Below are positions 17,252-26,860 of a stretch of 64,000 nt of DNA, one piece after another. Source of the stretch: Sedimentibacter sp. MB31-C6 (GTDB taxonomy: Bacteria > Bacillota > Clostridia > Tissierellales > Sedimentibacteraceae); NCBI RefSeq assembly GCF_035934735.1, contig NZ_CP142396.1:1054001-1118000 (forward strand), in the 5' to 3' direction. How positions within the stretch are numbered: the first letter of the stretch is position 1; every line of letters begins with the position of its first letter. The notes beneath the pieces were generated by a model. That model saw nothing but the letters and a program-made list of their open reading frames with translations. It was not told where the DNA came from and did not search any database. The translations under genes and the position numbers were made by a program.

Positions 17252-18694
17252 TTATGCCTCCTCTAAAGGTAAAGCAATTTTAAAAGTCGCCCCACCATCT
17301 TTATTTTTATCTACTATTATTGTTCCATTATGAGCATTAACTATTGCTTTACATATAGCGAGGCCAAGTCCCACTCCACGACTTCCATCTGCAATATTTT
17401 TATGTTTAGTAACAAATCCTTCAAAAAGTGTATCGTAGATTTTCATATCAATACCTTTTCCATTATCTGATACTTCAAAAATAACATTACTATTATCATA
17501 ATATGCCTTTAAATAAACCTTAGCATCATCTCCTGCGTGTTTATATGCATTATCTAACAGATTTACAAGAGCCTGCACAACAAGTCTTCCATCAACATAA
17601 ACAATAATAATCTCATTTGGTCCTGATACATGAAGTCTTCCTGACAAAGAAAGTTGAGAAACATGAGTAACAGCTTCATTAATAAGATCGTCAACATCTT
17701 CATAATCTTTGTTTACTAAAAATTTATCCTCACTTATTCGTGTCATATCAAGAATGTTTTGTACGGTCTTTATTAACCATGTAGATTCTTCCCTTATATC
17801 AGAAACTAATTTTTTTATTGAGTCAGAATCCAAATTGTCATAACTATCTAATATAAGGTCACTTGCTCCTATCATACCAGTAAGTGGCGTTCTTAAATCA
17901 TGAGAAACGCTTCTTAATAATGTGCTTTTTAAACGTTCACTTTCAATAGCAACTAATATTTTCTCACGTTCATTATAAATAAACTCTCTGTCTAATACAA
18001 GTGCCATCTGATATACTATTGTCTTCAATATCATATCATTTTCTGAAGGTATTGGCATTTTTACATTTATAACTTCTACCACTCCTATTTGATTGGCTAA
18101 CCCCTTAATGGGAATAGTATAAGAAGTTTGATCCTTAATATTTTCATATTCCTGCAAACCTTCAGTACTAAATGTTTTACTTTCTGAATCAAGTTTTACA
18201 TAACAATCATATCCTACATAATCATGAATATATGTTATTCCCTTGTTAATAATGTTGTCTTTATCAGTAACATTCAAAAATCCCTTCGTTATATCATACA
18301 ATAAACGAGCTGTTCTCTCATTACGCTTAGCAATTTCAATTTGATGTTGAAACTTAGAGGTCATTGTACTTGATATTAGTGAGGCAATTAAGAAAAATAC
18401 GATTAGGATAAAATCTTGGGTGTTGTTTATTATCAAAGTATGAATAGGCGCAGTAAAAAAGTAATTAAATAATAATACACTTAATACAGCAGCTACTGCT
18501 CCATAAATATACCCTCTAGTAACTGAAGTTACTGTTAAAACACCTACCAAAAAAACCATTAATGTATTTTCTTTACCTATACCCATATTATTCATCAAAA
18601 TAGACAGGGCTGTAGAAACTATGCAAATTAATACAAGTATAGAAAAATATTTTAAATGTTTTAAATTTAAATTTTCTTTTATATTATATTTCAT
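17252..18694 (-). CDS. kdpD: KdpD-like sensor kinase lacking the KdpD/Usp N-terminal domains
   Basis: A 480-residue histidine kinase. It begins almost directly with the four transmembrane helices of the DUF4118 sensor region (about 15-110), then a GAF-like domain (about 130-240). The dimerisation/phosphoacceptor helix has His265 (SVSHDLRTP). The ATPase domain carries LLDNAYKHAG, VSDNGKGI and GVGLGLAICKAIV. Canonical KdpD is about 900 residues, with an ATP-binding KdpD domain and a Usp domain at the N-terminus. Both are missing here, and the ATG with AAGGAG just upstream argues this is the true start, not a truncation. It pairs with the kdpE gene downstream. Confidence 0.87.
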   Translation of the reverse strand: MKYNIKENLNLKHLKYFSILVLICIVSTALSILMNNMGIGKENTLMVFLVGVLTVTSVTRGYIYGAVAAVLSVLLFNYFFTAPIHTLIINNTQDFILIVFFLIASLISSTMTSKFQHQIEIAKRNERTARLLYDITKGFLNVTDKDNIINKGITYIHDYVGYDCYVKLDSESKTFSTEGLQEYENIKDQTSYTIPIKGLANQIGVVEVINVKMPIPSENDMILKTIVYQMALVLDREFIYNEREKILVAIESERLKSTLLRSVSHDLRTPLTGMIGASDLILDSYDNLDSDSIKKLVSDIREESTWLIKTVQNILDMTRISEDKFLVNKDYEDVDDLINEAVTHVSQLSLSGRLHVSGPNEIIIVYVDGRLVVQALVNLLDNAYKHAGDDAKVYLKAYYDNSNVIFEVSDNGKGIDMKIYDTLFEGFVTKHKNIADGSRGVGLGLAICKAIVNAHNGTIIVDKNKDGGATFKIALPLEEA

Positions 18695-18894
18695 ATTACT
18701 CCTTATTACTATATATAAAGTACTTTTCCTTTAATTAATCATTAATGAAATATTTTTTTTGCTTCATTATATTATATCACAAAATAGTAACTAATGAATA
18801 TTTTTTAAACTAAACTTGTTTATATTCCATGTATATATGAAACTATATTAGAAACAATAATATTTATCAATACTATAATTTCAAAGGAAGATTT

Positions 18895-19917
18895 ATGTTT
18901 ATACCAAGAAGAATATTATTTGAAAAAAATACCTTAGATTATGAAATAGGAAAGAATATATATGGTTATTTTAAGGATGATAAAAGAGTAGAAATAATAA
19001 ATTTAAGTAACAATAAAATTAAAGAAAATATACCAGGGGATGATGTTTTTACATTTTATAGAGAAGGTAAAAATACATTAGTAGTTGGTAAAAAAAGAGG
19101 CATGAAATTTCAATCATGTAAACCTTCTGCTCATTATCAACTACCTCTATTATCTGGTTGTACAGGACAATGCGAATACTGTTACTTAAATACTAATATG
19201 GGCGATAAACCATATATGAGAATTAATGTAAATATAGATGATATACTTTTTAATGCACAAAAATATATCGATGAAAGACTGCCAGAAGAAACAATATTTG
19301 AAGGTTCTGCTACATCTGACCCAGTTCCTGTTGAGCCTTATTCAAATTCACTAAAACAAACAATTATTTTTTTCAGCAACAATGAGAACGGAAGATTTCG
19401 TTTTGTTACAAAATATACAGATATTGATACATTACTTGATTTAAACCACAAAGGAAGAACAGAAATTAGGTTTACGTTGAACACTAATAAGATTATAAAA
19501 AATTTCGAAAATAAAACTCCGTCAATGGAAAAGAGAATTGATGCATGCAAAAAAGTAATTAATTCTGAATACCCAACAGGTTTTATAATAGCGCCTGTTT
19601 TTTTGTATAATGAATGGAAAGAAGAATACAAAAATTTATTATTATCATTAAAAAATAATTTACCAGAAAAAACAGCTTATCCAATTACTTTTGAAGTTAT
19701 TTCTCATAGATATACTTCACGAGCTAAAAATGTTATCTTAGAAGCATTTCCTAAAACAACTTTACCAATGAATGATGATGAACGAACGTTTAAATATGGG
19801 CAATTTGGTTACGGAAAGTATTTATACAACAAAGAAAAGATTACAGAAATTAAAGATTTTTTTAATAGTGAAATTAATACTTATTTTAAAGATGCTATAA
19901 TAAAATATATTATATAA
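18895..19917 (+). CDS. splB: Spore photoproduct lyase family radical SAM protein
   Basis: A 340-residue homologue of SplB, the radical SAM enzyme that reverses spore photoproduct (5-thyminyl-5,6-dihydrothymine) in germinating spores. The cluster motif is Cys89-x3-Cys93-x2-Cys96 (SGCTGQCEYCYLNT). The following blocks (KPYMRINVNIDDIL, RFRFVTKYTDIDTLLDL, GKYLYNKEKI) track Bacillus SplB along its length. At the position of the Bacillus hydrogen-donating Cys141 the sequence reads FEGSATSD, so Ala139 replaces the expected Cys. The gene stands alone, with AAAGGAAG before the ATG. I found no convincing sigma-G promoter upstream. Confidence 0.88.
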   Translation: MFIPRRILFEKNTLDYEIGKNIYGYFKDDKRVEIINLSNNKIKENIPGDDVFTFYREGKNTLVVGKKRGMKFQSCKPSAHYQLPLLSGCTGQCEYCYLNTNMGDKPYMRINVNIDDILFNAQKYIDERLPEETIFEGSATSDPVPVEPYSNSLKQTIIFFSNNENGRFRFVTKYTDIDTLLDLNHKGRTEIRFTLNTNKIIKNFENKTPSMEKRIDACKKVINSEYPTGFIIAPVFLYNEWKEEYKNLLLSLKNNLPEKTAYPITFEVISHRYTSRAKNVILEAFPKTTLPMNDDERTFKYGQFGYGKYLYNKEKITEIKDFFNSEINTYFKDAIIKYII

Positions 19918-19924
19918 TCTATTT

Positions 19925-19984
19925 TCTCTCATTAATTTCATTTTAAAAATAAGAAAGAATCTCTTGAAATGAAATTAATGAGAT
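19925..19984. terminator. Long hairpin between splB and valS
   Basis: CTCATTAATTTCATTT and its complement AAATGAAATTAATGAG enclose a loop of about 20 bases containing AAGAAAGAATCTCTTG. It lies between convergent genes and probably terminates both, although the flanking T runs are modest. Confidence 0.65.
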
Positions 19985-20019
19985 TCTTCCCTTTGTTCAT
20001 TGTTTATATATAACAACAG

Positions 20020-22674
20020 CTATTTATTTTTTAATGATTCTAGTCTTTCAACTACTTTTTCCATCATAGATTCATATTTTTCCAGCTTTTCTTTTTCTTC
20101 ATTAACTACCTTTTCAGGAGCTTTACTCGTGAACTTTTCATTATTCAATTTACCACGAACACGTTTAAGCTCACCTTCTAATTTAGATTTTTCTTTTTCA
20201 AGTCTTTCAATTTCTTTTTCAAAGTCTATTAAATCTGATAGTGGAAGGTATATTTCCGTACCATCTATAACTGATGAAGCTGTATCTTCCCCAATTTTTG
20301 ATTTATCATCAACTATCTTCGCTTCTACAATATTAGCAAGTGTTGCAAAGTATGAAGCTCCTGTTTCAATATAATTTCTACATTCTGCCTTTGATGGTAC
20401 AAATATAGCTCTTGCTTTTCTAGATGGAGCGACATTCATTTCTGCCCTTGTATTTCGAATGCTTCTAATGGCATCCATAATAAACTCCATGTTAATTTCT
20501 GCTTCTTCAAAGTTTTCTTCATCATTATATAATGGCCAATTCGCCTTAACTAATCTTGAATTTGTATCTAGTAAATAGGACCAAATTTCTTCTGTTATAA
20601 ATGGCATAAATGGATGAAGTAACTTTAACATATCCTTCAAAACTTTAATTAGTACAAATCTTGCAGTATCTTTATCAATACCATCTTCACCATATAATCT
20701 TGGTTTTACTATTTCAATATACCAGTCACAGTATTCATTCCAAATAAAGTCGTAAACTCTTTGAGCAGCCAGACCTAATTCAAACTTATCTAAGTTATCT
20801 GTCATTTCCTTTGCTGTTTTATTAGCTCTTGATATTATCCATTTATCTTCAATTTTATAATTTTCTTTAGCTGTTTTTTCGTCTATTAAATCACCTTCAA
20901 TATTCATTAAAACAAATCTAGATGCATTCCACAATTTATTAGCAAAGTTTCGACAAGATTCAAGTTTCTCCATTTTAAATCGAGTATCATTACCAGGAGA
21001 AATACCAGTCATAAGCATAAATCTAAGTGCATCTGCTCCGTATTGTTCTATAACTTCTAGAGGATCAACACCATTTCCAAGAGATTTACTCATTTTTCTT
21101 CCTTCTGCATCTCTCACTAATCCATGAATAAAAACATGTTTAAATGGTACTTCTTCAGTTATTTCTAAAGCAGAAAATACCATTCTTACAACCCAAAAGA
21201 AAATTATATCGTAACCCGTTACTAAAACATCTGTTGGATAAAAATATTTTAAATCTTCTGTTTCATTAGGCCAACCTAATGTTGAGAAAGGCCAAAGTCC
21301 CGAGCTAAACCAGGTATCAAGTACATCTTCGTCTTGTTTAATATTTGAACTATTACATTTAGAACATTTATCAGGAGCATCTTTTTGTACCATTACTTCA
21401 CCACAATCCTGACAATAATAAGCTGGTATTCTATGCCCCCACCATAATTGTCTAGAAATACACCAATCTCTTATATTTTCAAGCCAATGTGTATATATTT
21501 TAGTAAAACGCTCTGGTACAAATTCAAGAGTTTTTTCTAAACCTGCTTTTATAGCTGGTTCAGCTAATGGTTTCATATCTACAAACCATTGATCCGATAT
21601 GCGAGGCTCAATTATATTGTGACATCTATAACATGTTCCTACATTATGATCTGTATCTTCAATTTTTAAAATAAATTCATTTTCCTCTAATTCTTTTACA
21701 AAAGCTTTTCTACATTCAAAACGATCCATACCGTCATATTTACCTGATACATCATTCATAGTTCCATCTTCATTCATACAGCTAATCTGCTCTAAATTAT
21801 GACGAAGCCCTATTTCAAAGTCGTTAGGATCATGAGAAGGAGTTATTTTTAATGCACCTGTACCCTTTGATATATCCGGATATTCATCTGCTATTATCGG
21901 TATTTCTCTGCCTACTAAAGGAACAATAACCTTTCTTCCAATTAAATCTTTATATCTCTCGTCATCAGGGTGAGCTGCAATAGCAACATCCCCAAATATA
22001 GTTTCTGGTCTTGTAGTTGCTACTACAAAATACTCATCTGGATTATCAACATATGGGTATTTTACATAATAGTATTTACCAGGGGTGTCTTCATGTTCAA
22101 CCTCAGCATCAGATAATGTTGTATGACAGTCAGGACACCAATTTATTATTCTATTTCCTCTGTATATTAATTTTTTATCATATAATTTAATAAAAAATTC
22201 TTTTACTGCTTCATTACAACCGTCATCCATTGTAAATCTTTCCCTAGACCAGTCACATGAGTTTCCAAGTTTTTTTACTTGTTCAACGATTCTTCCACCG
22301 TATTCTTCTTTCCACTTCCATGCTCTATTAAGAAATTCTTCTCTTCCTATGTCTTCTTTTGTTTTACCTTCTTCTTTTTTTAGTCTTTCTACTACTTTAA
22401 CTTCTGTTGCAATACTTGCATGATCTGAACCTGGTAACCACAAAGCTTCAAATCCTTCCATTCTCTTCCATCTAATTAATACATCCTGTAATGTTTGATC
22501 TAAAGCATGCCCCATGTGAAGTTGCCCAGTAATGTTTGGTGGAGGCATTACAATAGTAAATGGTTTCTTTTCAGGATTAACCTCTGCTTTAAAGCAGTTT
22601 TCTTTTATCCAAATATTATAAATTTTATCTTCAAATTCTTTTGGATTATACTTGCTTGGTATATTTGTTGTCAT
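20020..22674 (-). CDS. valS: Valyl-tRNA synthetase
   Basis: An 884-residue class Ia synthetase that charges tRNA-Val and edits mischarged threonine. Motifs are [17 protein letters not shown] (HIGH) near 45, an editing domain at about 200-330 including the [16 protein letters not shown] block, and [11 protein letters not shown] (KMSKS) near 525. An anticodon-binding domain and the C-terminal coiled coil ([19 protein letters not shown]...) typical of ValRS follow. I start at the ATG at 22674 ([10 protein letters not shown]) behind AAAGGA. A 28-codon upstream extension would lie inside the T-box leader. The T-box has a Val specifier. Confidence 0.97.
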   Translation of the reverse strand: MTTNIPSKYNPKEFEDKIYNIWIKENCFKAEVNPEKKPFTIVMPPPNITGQLHMGHALDQTLQDVLIRWKRMEGFEALWLPGSDHASIATEVKVVERLKKEEGKTKEDIGREEFLNRAWKWKEEYGGRIVEQVKKLGNSCDWSRERFTMDDGCNEAVKEFFIKLYDKKLIYRGNRIINWCPDCHTTLSDAEVEHEDTPGKYYYVKYPYVDNPDEYFVVATTRPETIFGDVAIAAHPDDERYKDLIGRKVIVPLVGREIPIIADEYPDISKGTGALKITPSHDPNDFEIGLRHNLEQISCMNEDGTMNDVSGKYDGMDRFECRKAFVKELEENEFILKIEDTDHNVGTCYRCHNIIEPRISDQWFVDMKPLAEPAIKAGLEKTLEFVPERFTKIYTHWLENIRDWCISRQLWWGHRIPAYYCQDCGEVMVQKDAPDKCSKCNSSNIKQDEDVLDTWFSSGLWPFSTLGWPNETEDLKYFYPTDVLVTGYDIIFFWVVRMVFSALEITEEVPFKHVFIHGLVRDAEGRKMSKSLGNGVDPLEVIEQYGADALRFMLMTGISPGNDTRFKMEKLESCRNFANKLWNASRFVLMNIEGDLIDEKTAKENYKIEDKWIISRANKTAKEMTDNLDKFELGLAAQRVYDFIWNEYCDWYIEIVKPRLYGEDGIDKDTARFVLIKVLKDMLKLLHPFMPFITEEIWSYLLDTNSRLVKANWPLYNDEENFEEAEINMEFIMDAIRSIRNTRAEMNVAPSRKARAIFVPSKAECRNYIETGASYFATLANIVEAKIVDDKSKIGEDTASSVIDGTEIYLPLSDLIDFEKEIERLEKEKSKLEGELKRVRGKLNNEKFTSKAPEKVVNEEKEKLEKYESMMEKVVERLESLKNK

Positions 22675-22694
22675 AATTTTCAATCCTTTCTTTT

Positions 22695-22942
22695 TAAAAT
22701 AAGCAAAATAAAAGCGAGTGTTCTCATCTAATAAGGACGAGAAAACCCGCGGTACCACCTAATTTCCAATTTGGCTCTTAATTAATTTAACGGTAATCCG
22801 TTTAATCTTACTACTATTTCAGATTAAATGCTCAAAAGCTACCTTCAATATAAATTAACTTATGAAACCTTTCAGCCTATGGATTTCACTCTCTAGAAGT
22901 TTTTATATCTACTCCTCTTTATCATAGCAAACTATTATATTA
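22695..22942 (-). promoter_or_regulatory. T-box leader of valS (specifier GTA, Val)
   Basis: The reverse strand shows GAGAGTGAAATCC of stem I. The specifier GTA at 22842-22840 is in the context GAAG-GTA-GCTTTTGAG. The T-box core reads GGTGGTACCGCGG (about 22758-22746). The terminator GCGGGTTTTCTCGTCC pairs with a GAGAACACTCGC arm and ends in TTTTATTTT. Readthrough should follow accumulation of uncharged tRNA-Val. Confidence 0.93.
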
Positions 22943-22948
22943 TAATTC

Positions 22949-22977
22949 ATGATAATCAAATTTTATAACTTTGTCAA
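22949..22977 (-). promoter_or_regulatory. Sigma-A promoter of valS leader
   Basis: TTGACA (22977-22972), 17 bases, TATCAT (22954-22949) on the reverse strand. Its -35 region forms one arm of an inverted repeat with the divergent cobalamin-leader promoter. Confidence 0.8.
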
Positions 22978-22990
22978 TAGCTTTTTTCTA

Positions 22991-23019
22991 TTGACAATAA
23001 CTTAAAGCTGTACTATACT
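22991..23019 (+). promoter_or_regulatory. Sigma-A promoter of cobalamin riboswitch/btu operon
   Basis: TTGACA (22991-22996), 17 bases, TATACT (23014-23019). The -35 boxes of this and the valS promoter lie in the perfect inverted repeat TTGTCAATAG...CTATTGACAA at 22971-22997. Confidence 0.85.
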
Positions 23020-23035
23020 CTAATCAAATAAACAT

Positions 23036-23225
23036 CTTTCGATATTGGTGCCCATAACTTTAATGGGATAATAGGGAATTAGGTTAAAATCCTAAACAGT
23101 CCTGCTGCCGTAATGAGAGAGCAGTTTTTATGGCTTTGCCAACCACTGGATTATCCGGGAAGGTTAAAAACTTGCTATGACCTCTAAGTCGGAAAACCTG
23201 CCAGTATCATTTGCGTAAATACTGC
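23036..23225 (+). promoter_or_regulatory. Cobalamin riboswitch
   Basis: The leader contains the conserved elements of the adenosylcobalamin riboswitch: TTGGTGCC near the 5' end, GGGAATTAGGTTAAAATCC, CCTGCTGCCGTAATG, ATCCGGGAAGG, and the B12 box variant GTCGGAAAACCTGCCAGTA (23190-23208). A terminator follows at 23312. B12-bound aptamer should reduce expression of the uptake genes downstream. Between the aptamer and the terminator (about 23226-23311) I see no other element. Confidence 0.95.
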
Positions 23226-23311
23226 AAATGCTATGCTTTACAGAGATATAAGCGATAGTCTTTTATTATACCTATGGAATATTAACATCCAAAGTTATTT
23301 GTGGTTATTTG

Positions 23312-23338
23312 CGTTTCAATAAATTGAGACGTTTTTTT
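23312..23338 (+). terminator. Riboswitch-controlled terminator before btuF
   Basis: CGTTTCAAT pairs with ATTGAGACG (one G-T pair) and is followed by TTTTTTT. It sits between the cobalamin aptamer and the first gene and is the likely expression platform. Confidence 0.8.
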
Positions 23339-23399
23339 ATTGCAATCTTTGTATTACAACTAAAGAAGATGTTTGACCTAAAATAATGGAGGAATAAAA

Positions 23400-24300
23400 A
23401 TGAAAAAAATTATCTCAATAACTATTATAATTCTTATAATAGCCATGATTACAGGATGCTCATCTGAAAAACCTAAGGAAACAGTATTAACTATTGATCC
23501 TGCTGGAAATGAAATTACTATACCTGAAGAAATTAACTCAATAATATCTATGGCTCCATCTATTACAGAAGTTTTAGTTGAATTAGGTTTTGGTGATAAA
23601 ATCATTGCTGTTGACAATTATTCTGTTAATATTCCTGGTTTACCTGACAATATCCCTAGTTTTGATATTATGACTCCTGATGCAGAGCAACTTACAGCAC
23701 TGAACCCTGATATTATTTTCGCAACAGGAATGAGTAAAAGCGATGGAACTGATCCTTTTAAACCAATAAAGGATTTAGGAATTTCCATAGTTTATATACC
23801 TTCTAGTGATAGTATTGAAGCTATTTATGATGACATAATATTTATTGCCAAAACAATGCAAGTTTCTGATAAAGGAAATGAGCTTGTAGATGAAATGAAA
23901 GCTAAAATTAATGAAATTTCAAAAGAAATAACTGATAAAAAAAACAGTATATTTTGAAATAAATGGCAAGCCAAAATTGTATAGCTTTGGAAAAGGTGTG
24001 TTTTTAAATGAAATGATTGAATTAGTTGGTGCAACTAATGTATTAAACAATCAAGATGGTTGGATTGCCGTTTCAGATGAAGTTATTGTAGCATCAAATC
24101 CTGATATAATATTTACTAATGTAAATAACACAAAAAATGCAGTAGATGAAATTAAAGCCCGTCCTGGTTGGGAAAATATAAATGCTGTCAAAAATGATAA
24201 TGTTTATTTCATTGATAAAAATTCTAGTTCCCATCCAAATCATAACATCATAAAAGCATTGGAACAGATAGCTGAAGCTATTTATCCTAACATATACTAA
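23400..24300 (+). pseudogene. btuF: Cobalamin ABC transporter lipoprotein (BtuF-like), one-base frameshift
   Basis: Two abutting reading frames together encode one BtuF/FecB-type substrate-binding lipoprotein. Codons 1-185 (23400-23957) include the lipobox ITGC (Cys near residue 20) and the PSITEVLVELGFGDKI block. The remainder continues in the -1 frame with YSFGKGVFLNEMIELVGATNVL to 24300. The switch is in a run of eight A bases at 23937-23944. With seven A the product would be a normal 299-residue protein reading DKKTVYFEINGKP across the join. This may be a sequencing or assembly error, a genuine pseudogene, or an A-run transcriptional-slippage site. The neighbours btuC and btuD look intact. 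Confidence 0.88.
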
Positions 24301-24305
24301 TTGAC

Positions 24306-25328
24306 ATGAATACAAAATTAAAAATCATAATTTCATTACTACTCTGTGCAATAGTAATTATTTTTGGAATTGGTATAGGAAGTGTTTATATACCCCCTAA
24401 AGATATACTTAACATCATATTAAACAAGTTATTTTCTATACCACTATATTCTCATATTTCTGATGTTACAATTTCTATACTTTGGAATTTAAGATTGCCA
24501 AGAACATTATTAGCATTTATCGTTGGTGGAGCTCTAGCTGTTAGTGGAACTGTAATGCAGTCTGTTTTAAAAAACCCTTTAGCTTCTTCCTATACATTAG
24601 GAGTATCATCAGGAGCCTCTGTTGGAGCAGGTTTAGTAATAATTACTGGATTTAGCATTCCTATTTTAGGAATGTTTACACTACCTTTAGTTGGATTGTT
24701 ATGTGGCTTACTAACTGTTTTTCTTGCGGTAAGTTTTGCATCTTCCATGGATAAAAACATGGAAAATAATACTATAATTTTAGTAGGTATGGTCTTTTCT
24801 TTGTTTATTAATGGTATACTCACACTAATAACTGCTCTTGCAAAAGACCATCTTGAACAGCTTACATTTTGGCAAATGGGTAGTTTTTCACTAAAGGAAT
24901 GGTCTAGTGTATTAATTCTTTTTCCTATTGTTATAATAGGCATAATAATTTTAATGCATTATTCTAAAGAATTAGATATTATGACATTTGGAGAAGAACA
25001 GGCTCGAGCCATTGGTGTAGATATACAAAAAGTAAAATGGATATTACTAAGCCTATCTGCTGCCCTTACTGGAAGTTCTATTTCTTTTGTAGGTATTATT
25101 GGTTTTATTGACTTGATTGCTCCCCATGTAGTTCGAAAAATCTTTGGCTCATCTCATAAACTTGTAATACCAATGTCCATTGTTTTTGGAGGTGCTTTTA
25201 TGATACTATGTGATTTAGTAGCTAGGACAATTATATCTCCATCAGAACTGCCAGTTGGTGCTATAACTGCCATAATTGGTGCACCATTTTTTGCCTATGT
25301 ATACTTTTCAAGAAGAAGGAAGGTCTAA
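24306..25328 (+). CDS. btuC: Cobalamin (FecCD-type) ABC transporter permease
   Basis: A 340-residue permease with the FecCD/BtuC fold. Family blocks are LWNLRLPRTLLAFIVGGALAV, GTVMQSVLKNPLASSYTLGVSSGA, and the ATPase-contact segment FGEEQARAIGVDIQKVKW. The C-terminal block GFIDLIAPHVVRKIFG...ELPVGAITAIIGAPFF is also present. It forms the dimeric channel for the corrinoid handed over by BtuF. The start lies five bases after the btuF stop, and no ribosome binding site is visible, so translation is probably coupled to btuF. That makes the upstream frameshift more consequential. Iron-siderophore transport is the alternative for this family, but the B12 riboswitch argues for cobalamin. Confidence 0.93.
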   Translation: MNTKLKIIISLLLCAIVIIFGIGIGSVYIPPKDILNIILNKLFSIPLYSHISDVTISILWNLRLPRTLLAFIVGGALAVSGTVMQSVLKNPLASSYTLGVSSGASVGAGLVIITGFSIPILGMFTLPLVGLLCGLLTVFLAVSFASSMDKNMENNTIILVGMVFSLFINGILTLITALAKDHLEQLTFWQMGSFSLKEWSSVLILFPIVIIGIIILMHYSKELDIMTFGEEQARAIGVDIQKVKWILLSLSAALTGSSISFVGIIGFIDLIAPHVVRKIFGSSHKLVIPMSIVFGGAFMILCDLVARTIISPSELPVGAITAIIGAPFFAYVYFSRRRKV

Positions 25329-25329
25329 T

Positions 25330-26139
25330 ATGCTTACTTTAAATAATGTATATGCTGGTTATAAAGGAATTGATGTTTTAAAGAACATTTCTATGACTGT
25401 AAATAAAGGAGAAAACTTATGTATTCTCGGCCCTAATGGTTGTGGTAAAACAACACTTATAAAGGCAATAGCTGGATTAATTCCTATTAAAGGAAATGTT
25501 CAAATTGATGGGATAAATATTTCTAATATGAAGCGTTATGAAATTGCAAAAAAAATTGCAGTTATGAGTCAAATATCAACTATTTATTTTTCATACACAG
25601 TATTTGAAACTGTACTTTTAGGCCGCTATTTACACATGAAAGGAAAAATTTTTAAAGAACCTTCTGAAAAGGACAAGAAATATGTTTATGACTGTATAAA
25701 AGCTGTTGGAATGTATAAATTTCGAGATAGACAAATTACAACCCTCTCAGGAGGGCAACTACAAAGAGTATTTTTAGCTAGAACTTTAGCACAGGAACCT
25801 AACATAATATTATTAGATGAACCTACTAACCATTTAGATTTAAAATACCAAGCTGAATTAATCGATTATCTTAAAGAATGGTCAAAATCAGGAGAACACT
25901 CTGTAATCGGTATATTACACGACATTAATCTTGCTATGCGACTTGCAGACAATATATTGCTTTTAAAAAATGGAAAAATAACTGCACATGGGCCAACAGA
26001 AGATGTAATATCATCTAAAAATTTAAATGAAGTTTATGATATGGATGTTGTCGAGTTTATGTTGAACTCATTAAATAAATGGAAAAAATTCGATACTAAT
26101 TCTTATTTACATAATACACAATTACGTAAAATAAAATAA
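25330..26139 (+). CDS. btuD: Cobalamin ABC transporter ATPase
   Basis: A 269-residue FecE/BtuD-type ATPase. Walker A is GPNGCGKTT, the signature is LSGGQLQRVFLARTLAQEP, Walker B is IILLDEPTNHLD, and the switch His is in HDINLA. The ATG at 25330 is chosen because AGAAGGAAGG precedes it. An ATG 18 codons upstream lies within btuC and would give a non-homologous extension. It is cotranscribed with btuC and the PP-loop gene. Confidence 0.94.
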   Translation: MLTLNNVYAGYKGIDVLKNISMTVNKGENLCILGPNGCGKTTLIKAIAGLIPIKGNVQIDGINISNMKRYEIAKKIAVMSQISTIYFSYTVFETVLLGRYLHMKGKIFKEPSEKDKKYVYDCIKAVGMYKFRDRQITTLSGGQLQRVFLARTLAQEPNIILLDEPTNHLDLKYQAELIDYLKEWSKSGEHSVIGILHDINLAMRLADNILLLKNGKITAHGPTEDVISSKNLNEVYDMDVVEFMLNSLNKWKKFDTNSYLHNTQLRKIK

Positions 26140-26155
26140 TAGGAGGAGATTATCA

Positions 26156-26812
26156 TTGACAAATAAAAGGAAAAAATTCATTGCTTCATACAGTGGAGGT
26201 AAAGACAGTACCTTGGCTATTTATAGAGCTATATCACAAGGCTTGGAGCCTATAGAATTAATAACTACTTATAATACAGATATGAAAAGATCATGGTTTC
26301 ATGGCATACCACAACCATTACTAAATAGAATCTCAAAAGAAATTGGTATACCAATTTCACTTATTCTTACATCAAGTGATAAATATAAAGAAAATTTTGA
26401 AACAAAACTTAAAAATGCCAAAACACAAGGTGTAGAAGTTTGCGTTTTTGGTGATATAGATTTAGAAGAACATTTAAAATGGTGTACTGATAGATGTAAT
26501 ATTGCTAAAATCGAAGCATATTTTCCATTATGGAATGAATCACGCAAAAAATTAGTATATGAATTCATCGACTCAGGGTTTAAAACAATTATTACGGTTG
26601 TTGATACCACACGTATGCCTGAATACTTTTTAGGTCAAATATTAACAAGACAGATTGCAGATGAAATAGAAAAATGTGGTGCAGATATATGTGGCGAAAA
26701 TGGAGAATTTCATACATTTACATTTGATGGACCTTTATTTAATAATGCAGTTAAATTTAATACTGGAGAAATAATAAAAAATGACAAGTATTTAACCCTA
26801 CCAATAAGCTAA
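26156..26812 (+). CDS. PP-loop ATP pyrophosphatase, Dph6-related (ATP_bind_4)
   Basis: A 218-residue cytoplasmic protein of the family that includes eukaryotic diphthine-ammonia ligase. The PP-loop SYSGGKDSTLAIYRA lies near the N-terminus. Further family blocks are GIPQPLL, VFGDIDLEEHLKWCTDRC and the C-terminal CGENGEFHTFTFDGPLF. The start is TTG at 26156 behind AGGAGG (26142-26147). Bacteria lack diphthamide, so the substrate must differ. Its place as last gene of a B12-riboswitch operon suggests a role in corrinoid salvage or amidation, which is inference. Confidence 0.85.
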   Translation: MTNKRKKFIASYSGGKDSTLAIYRAISQGLEPIELITTYNTDMKRSWFHGIPQPLLNRISKEIGIPISLILTSSDKYKENFETKLKNAKTQGVEVCVFGDIDLEEHLKWCTDRCNIAKIEAYFPLWNESRKKLVYEFIDSGFKTIITVVDTTRMPEYFLGQILTRQIADEIEKCGADICGENGEFHTFTFDGPLFNNAVKFNTGEIIKNDKYLTLPIS

Positions 26813-26827
26813 AAAACAAACTAATAT

Positions 26828-26860
26828 CCACCACCTACAGAGGTGGCGGACTATTTTTTA
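26828..26860 (+). terminator. Terminator of btu operon
   Basis: CCACCACCT pairs with AGGTGGCGG (one A-C mismatch) around ACAG, followed after a few bases by TTTTTT. Confidence 0.7.

Noticed and set aside
18780-18894. Forespore (sigma-G/F) promoter expected before splB
   Set aside because: Only poor matches with wrong spacing were seen; not reported as a feature.
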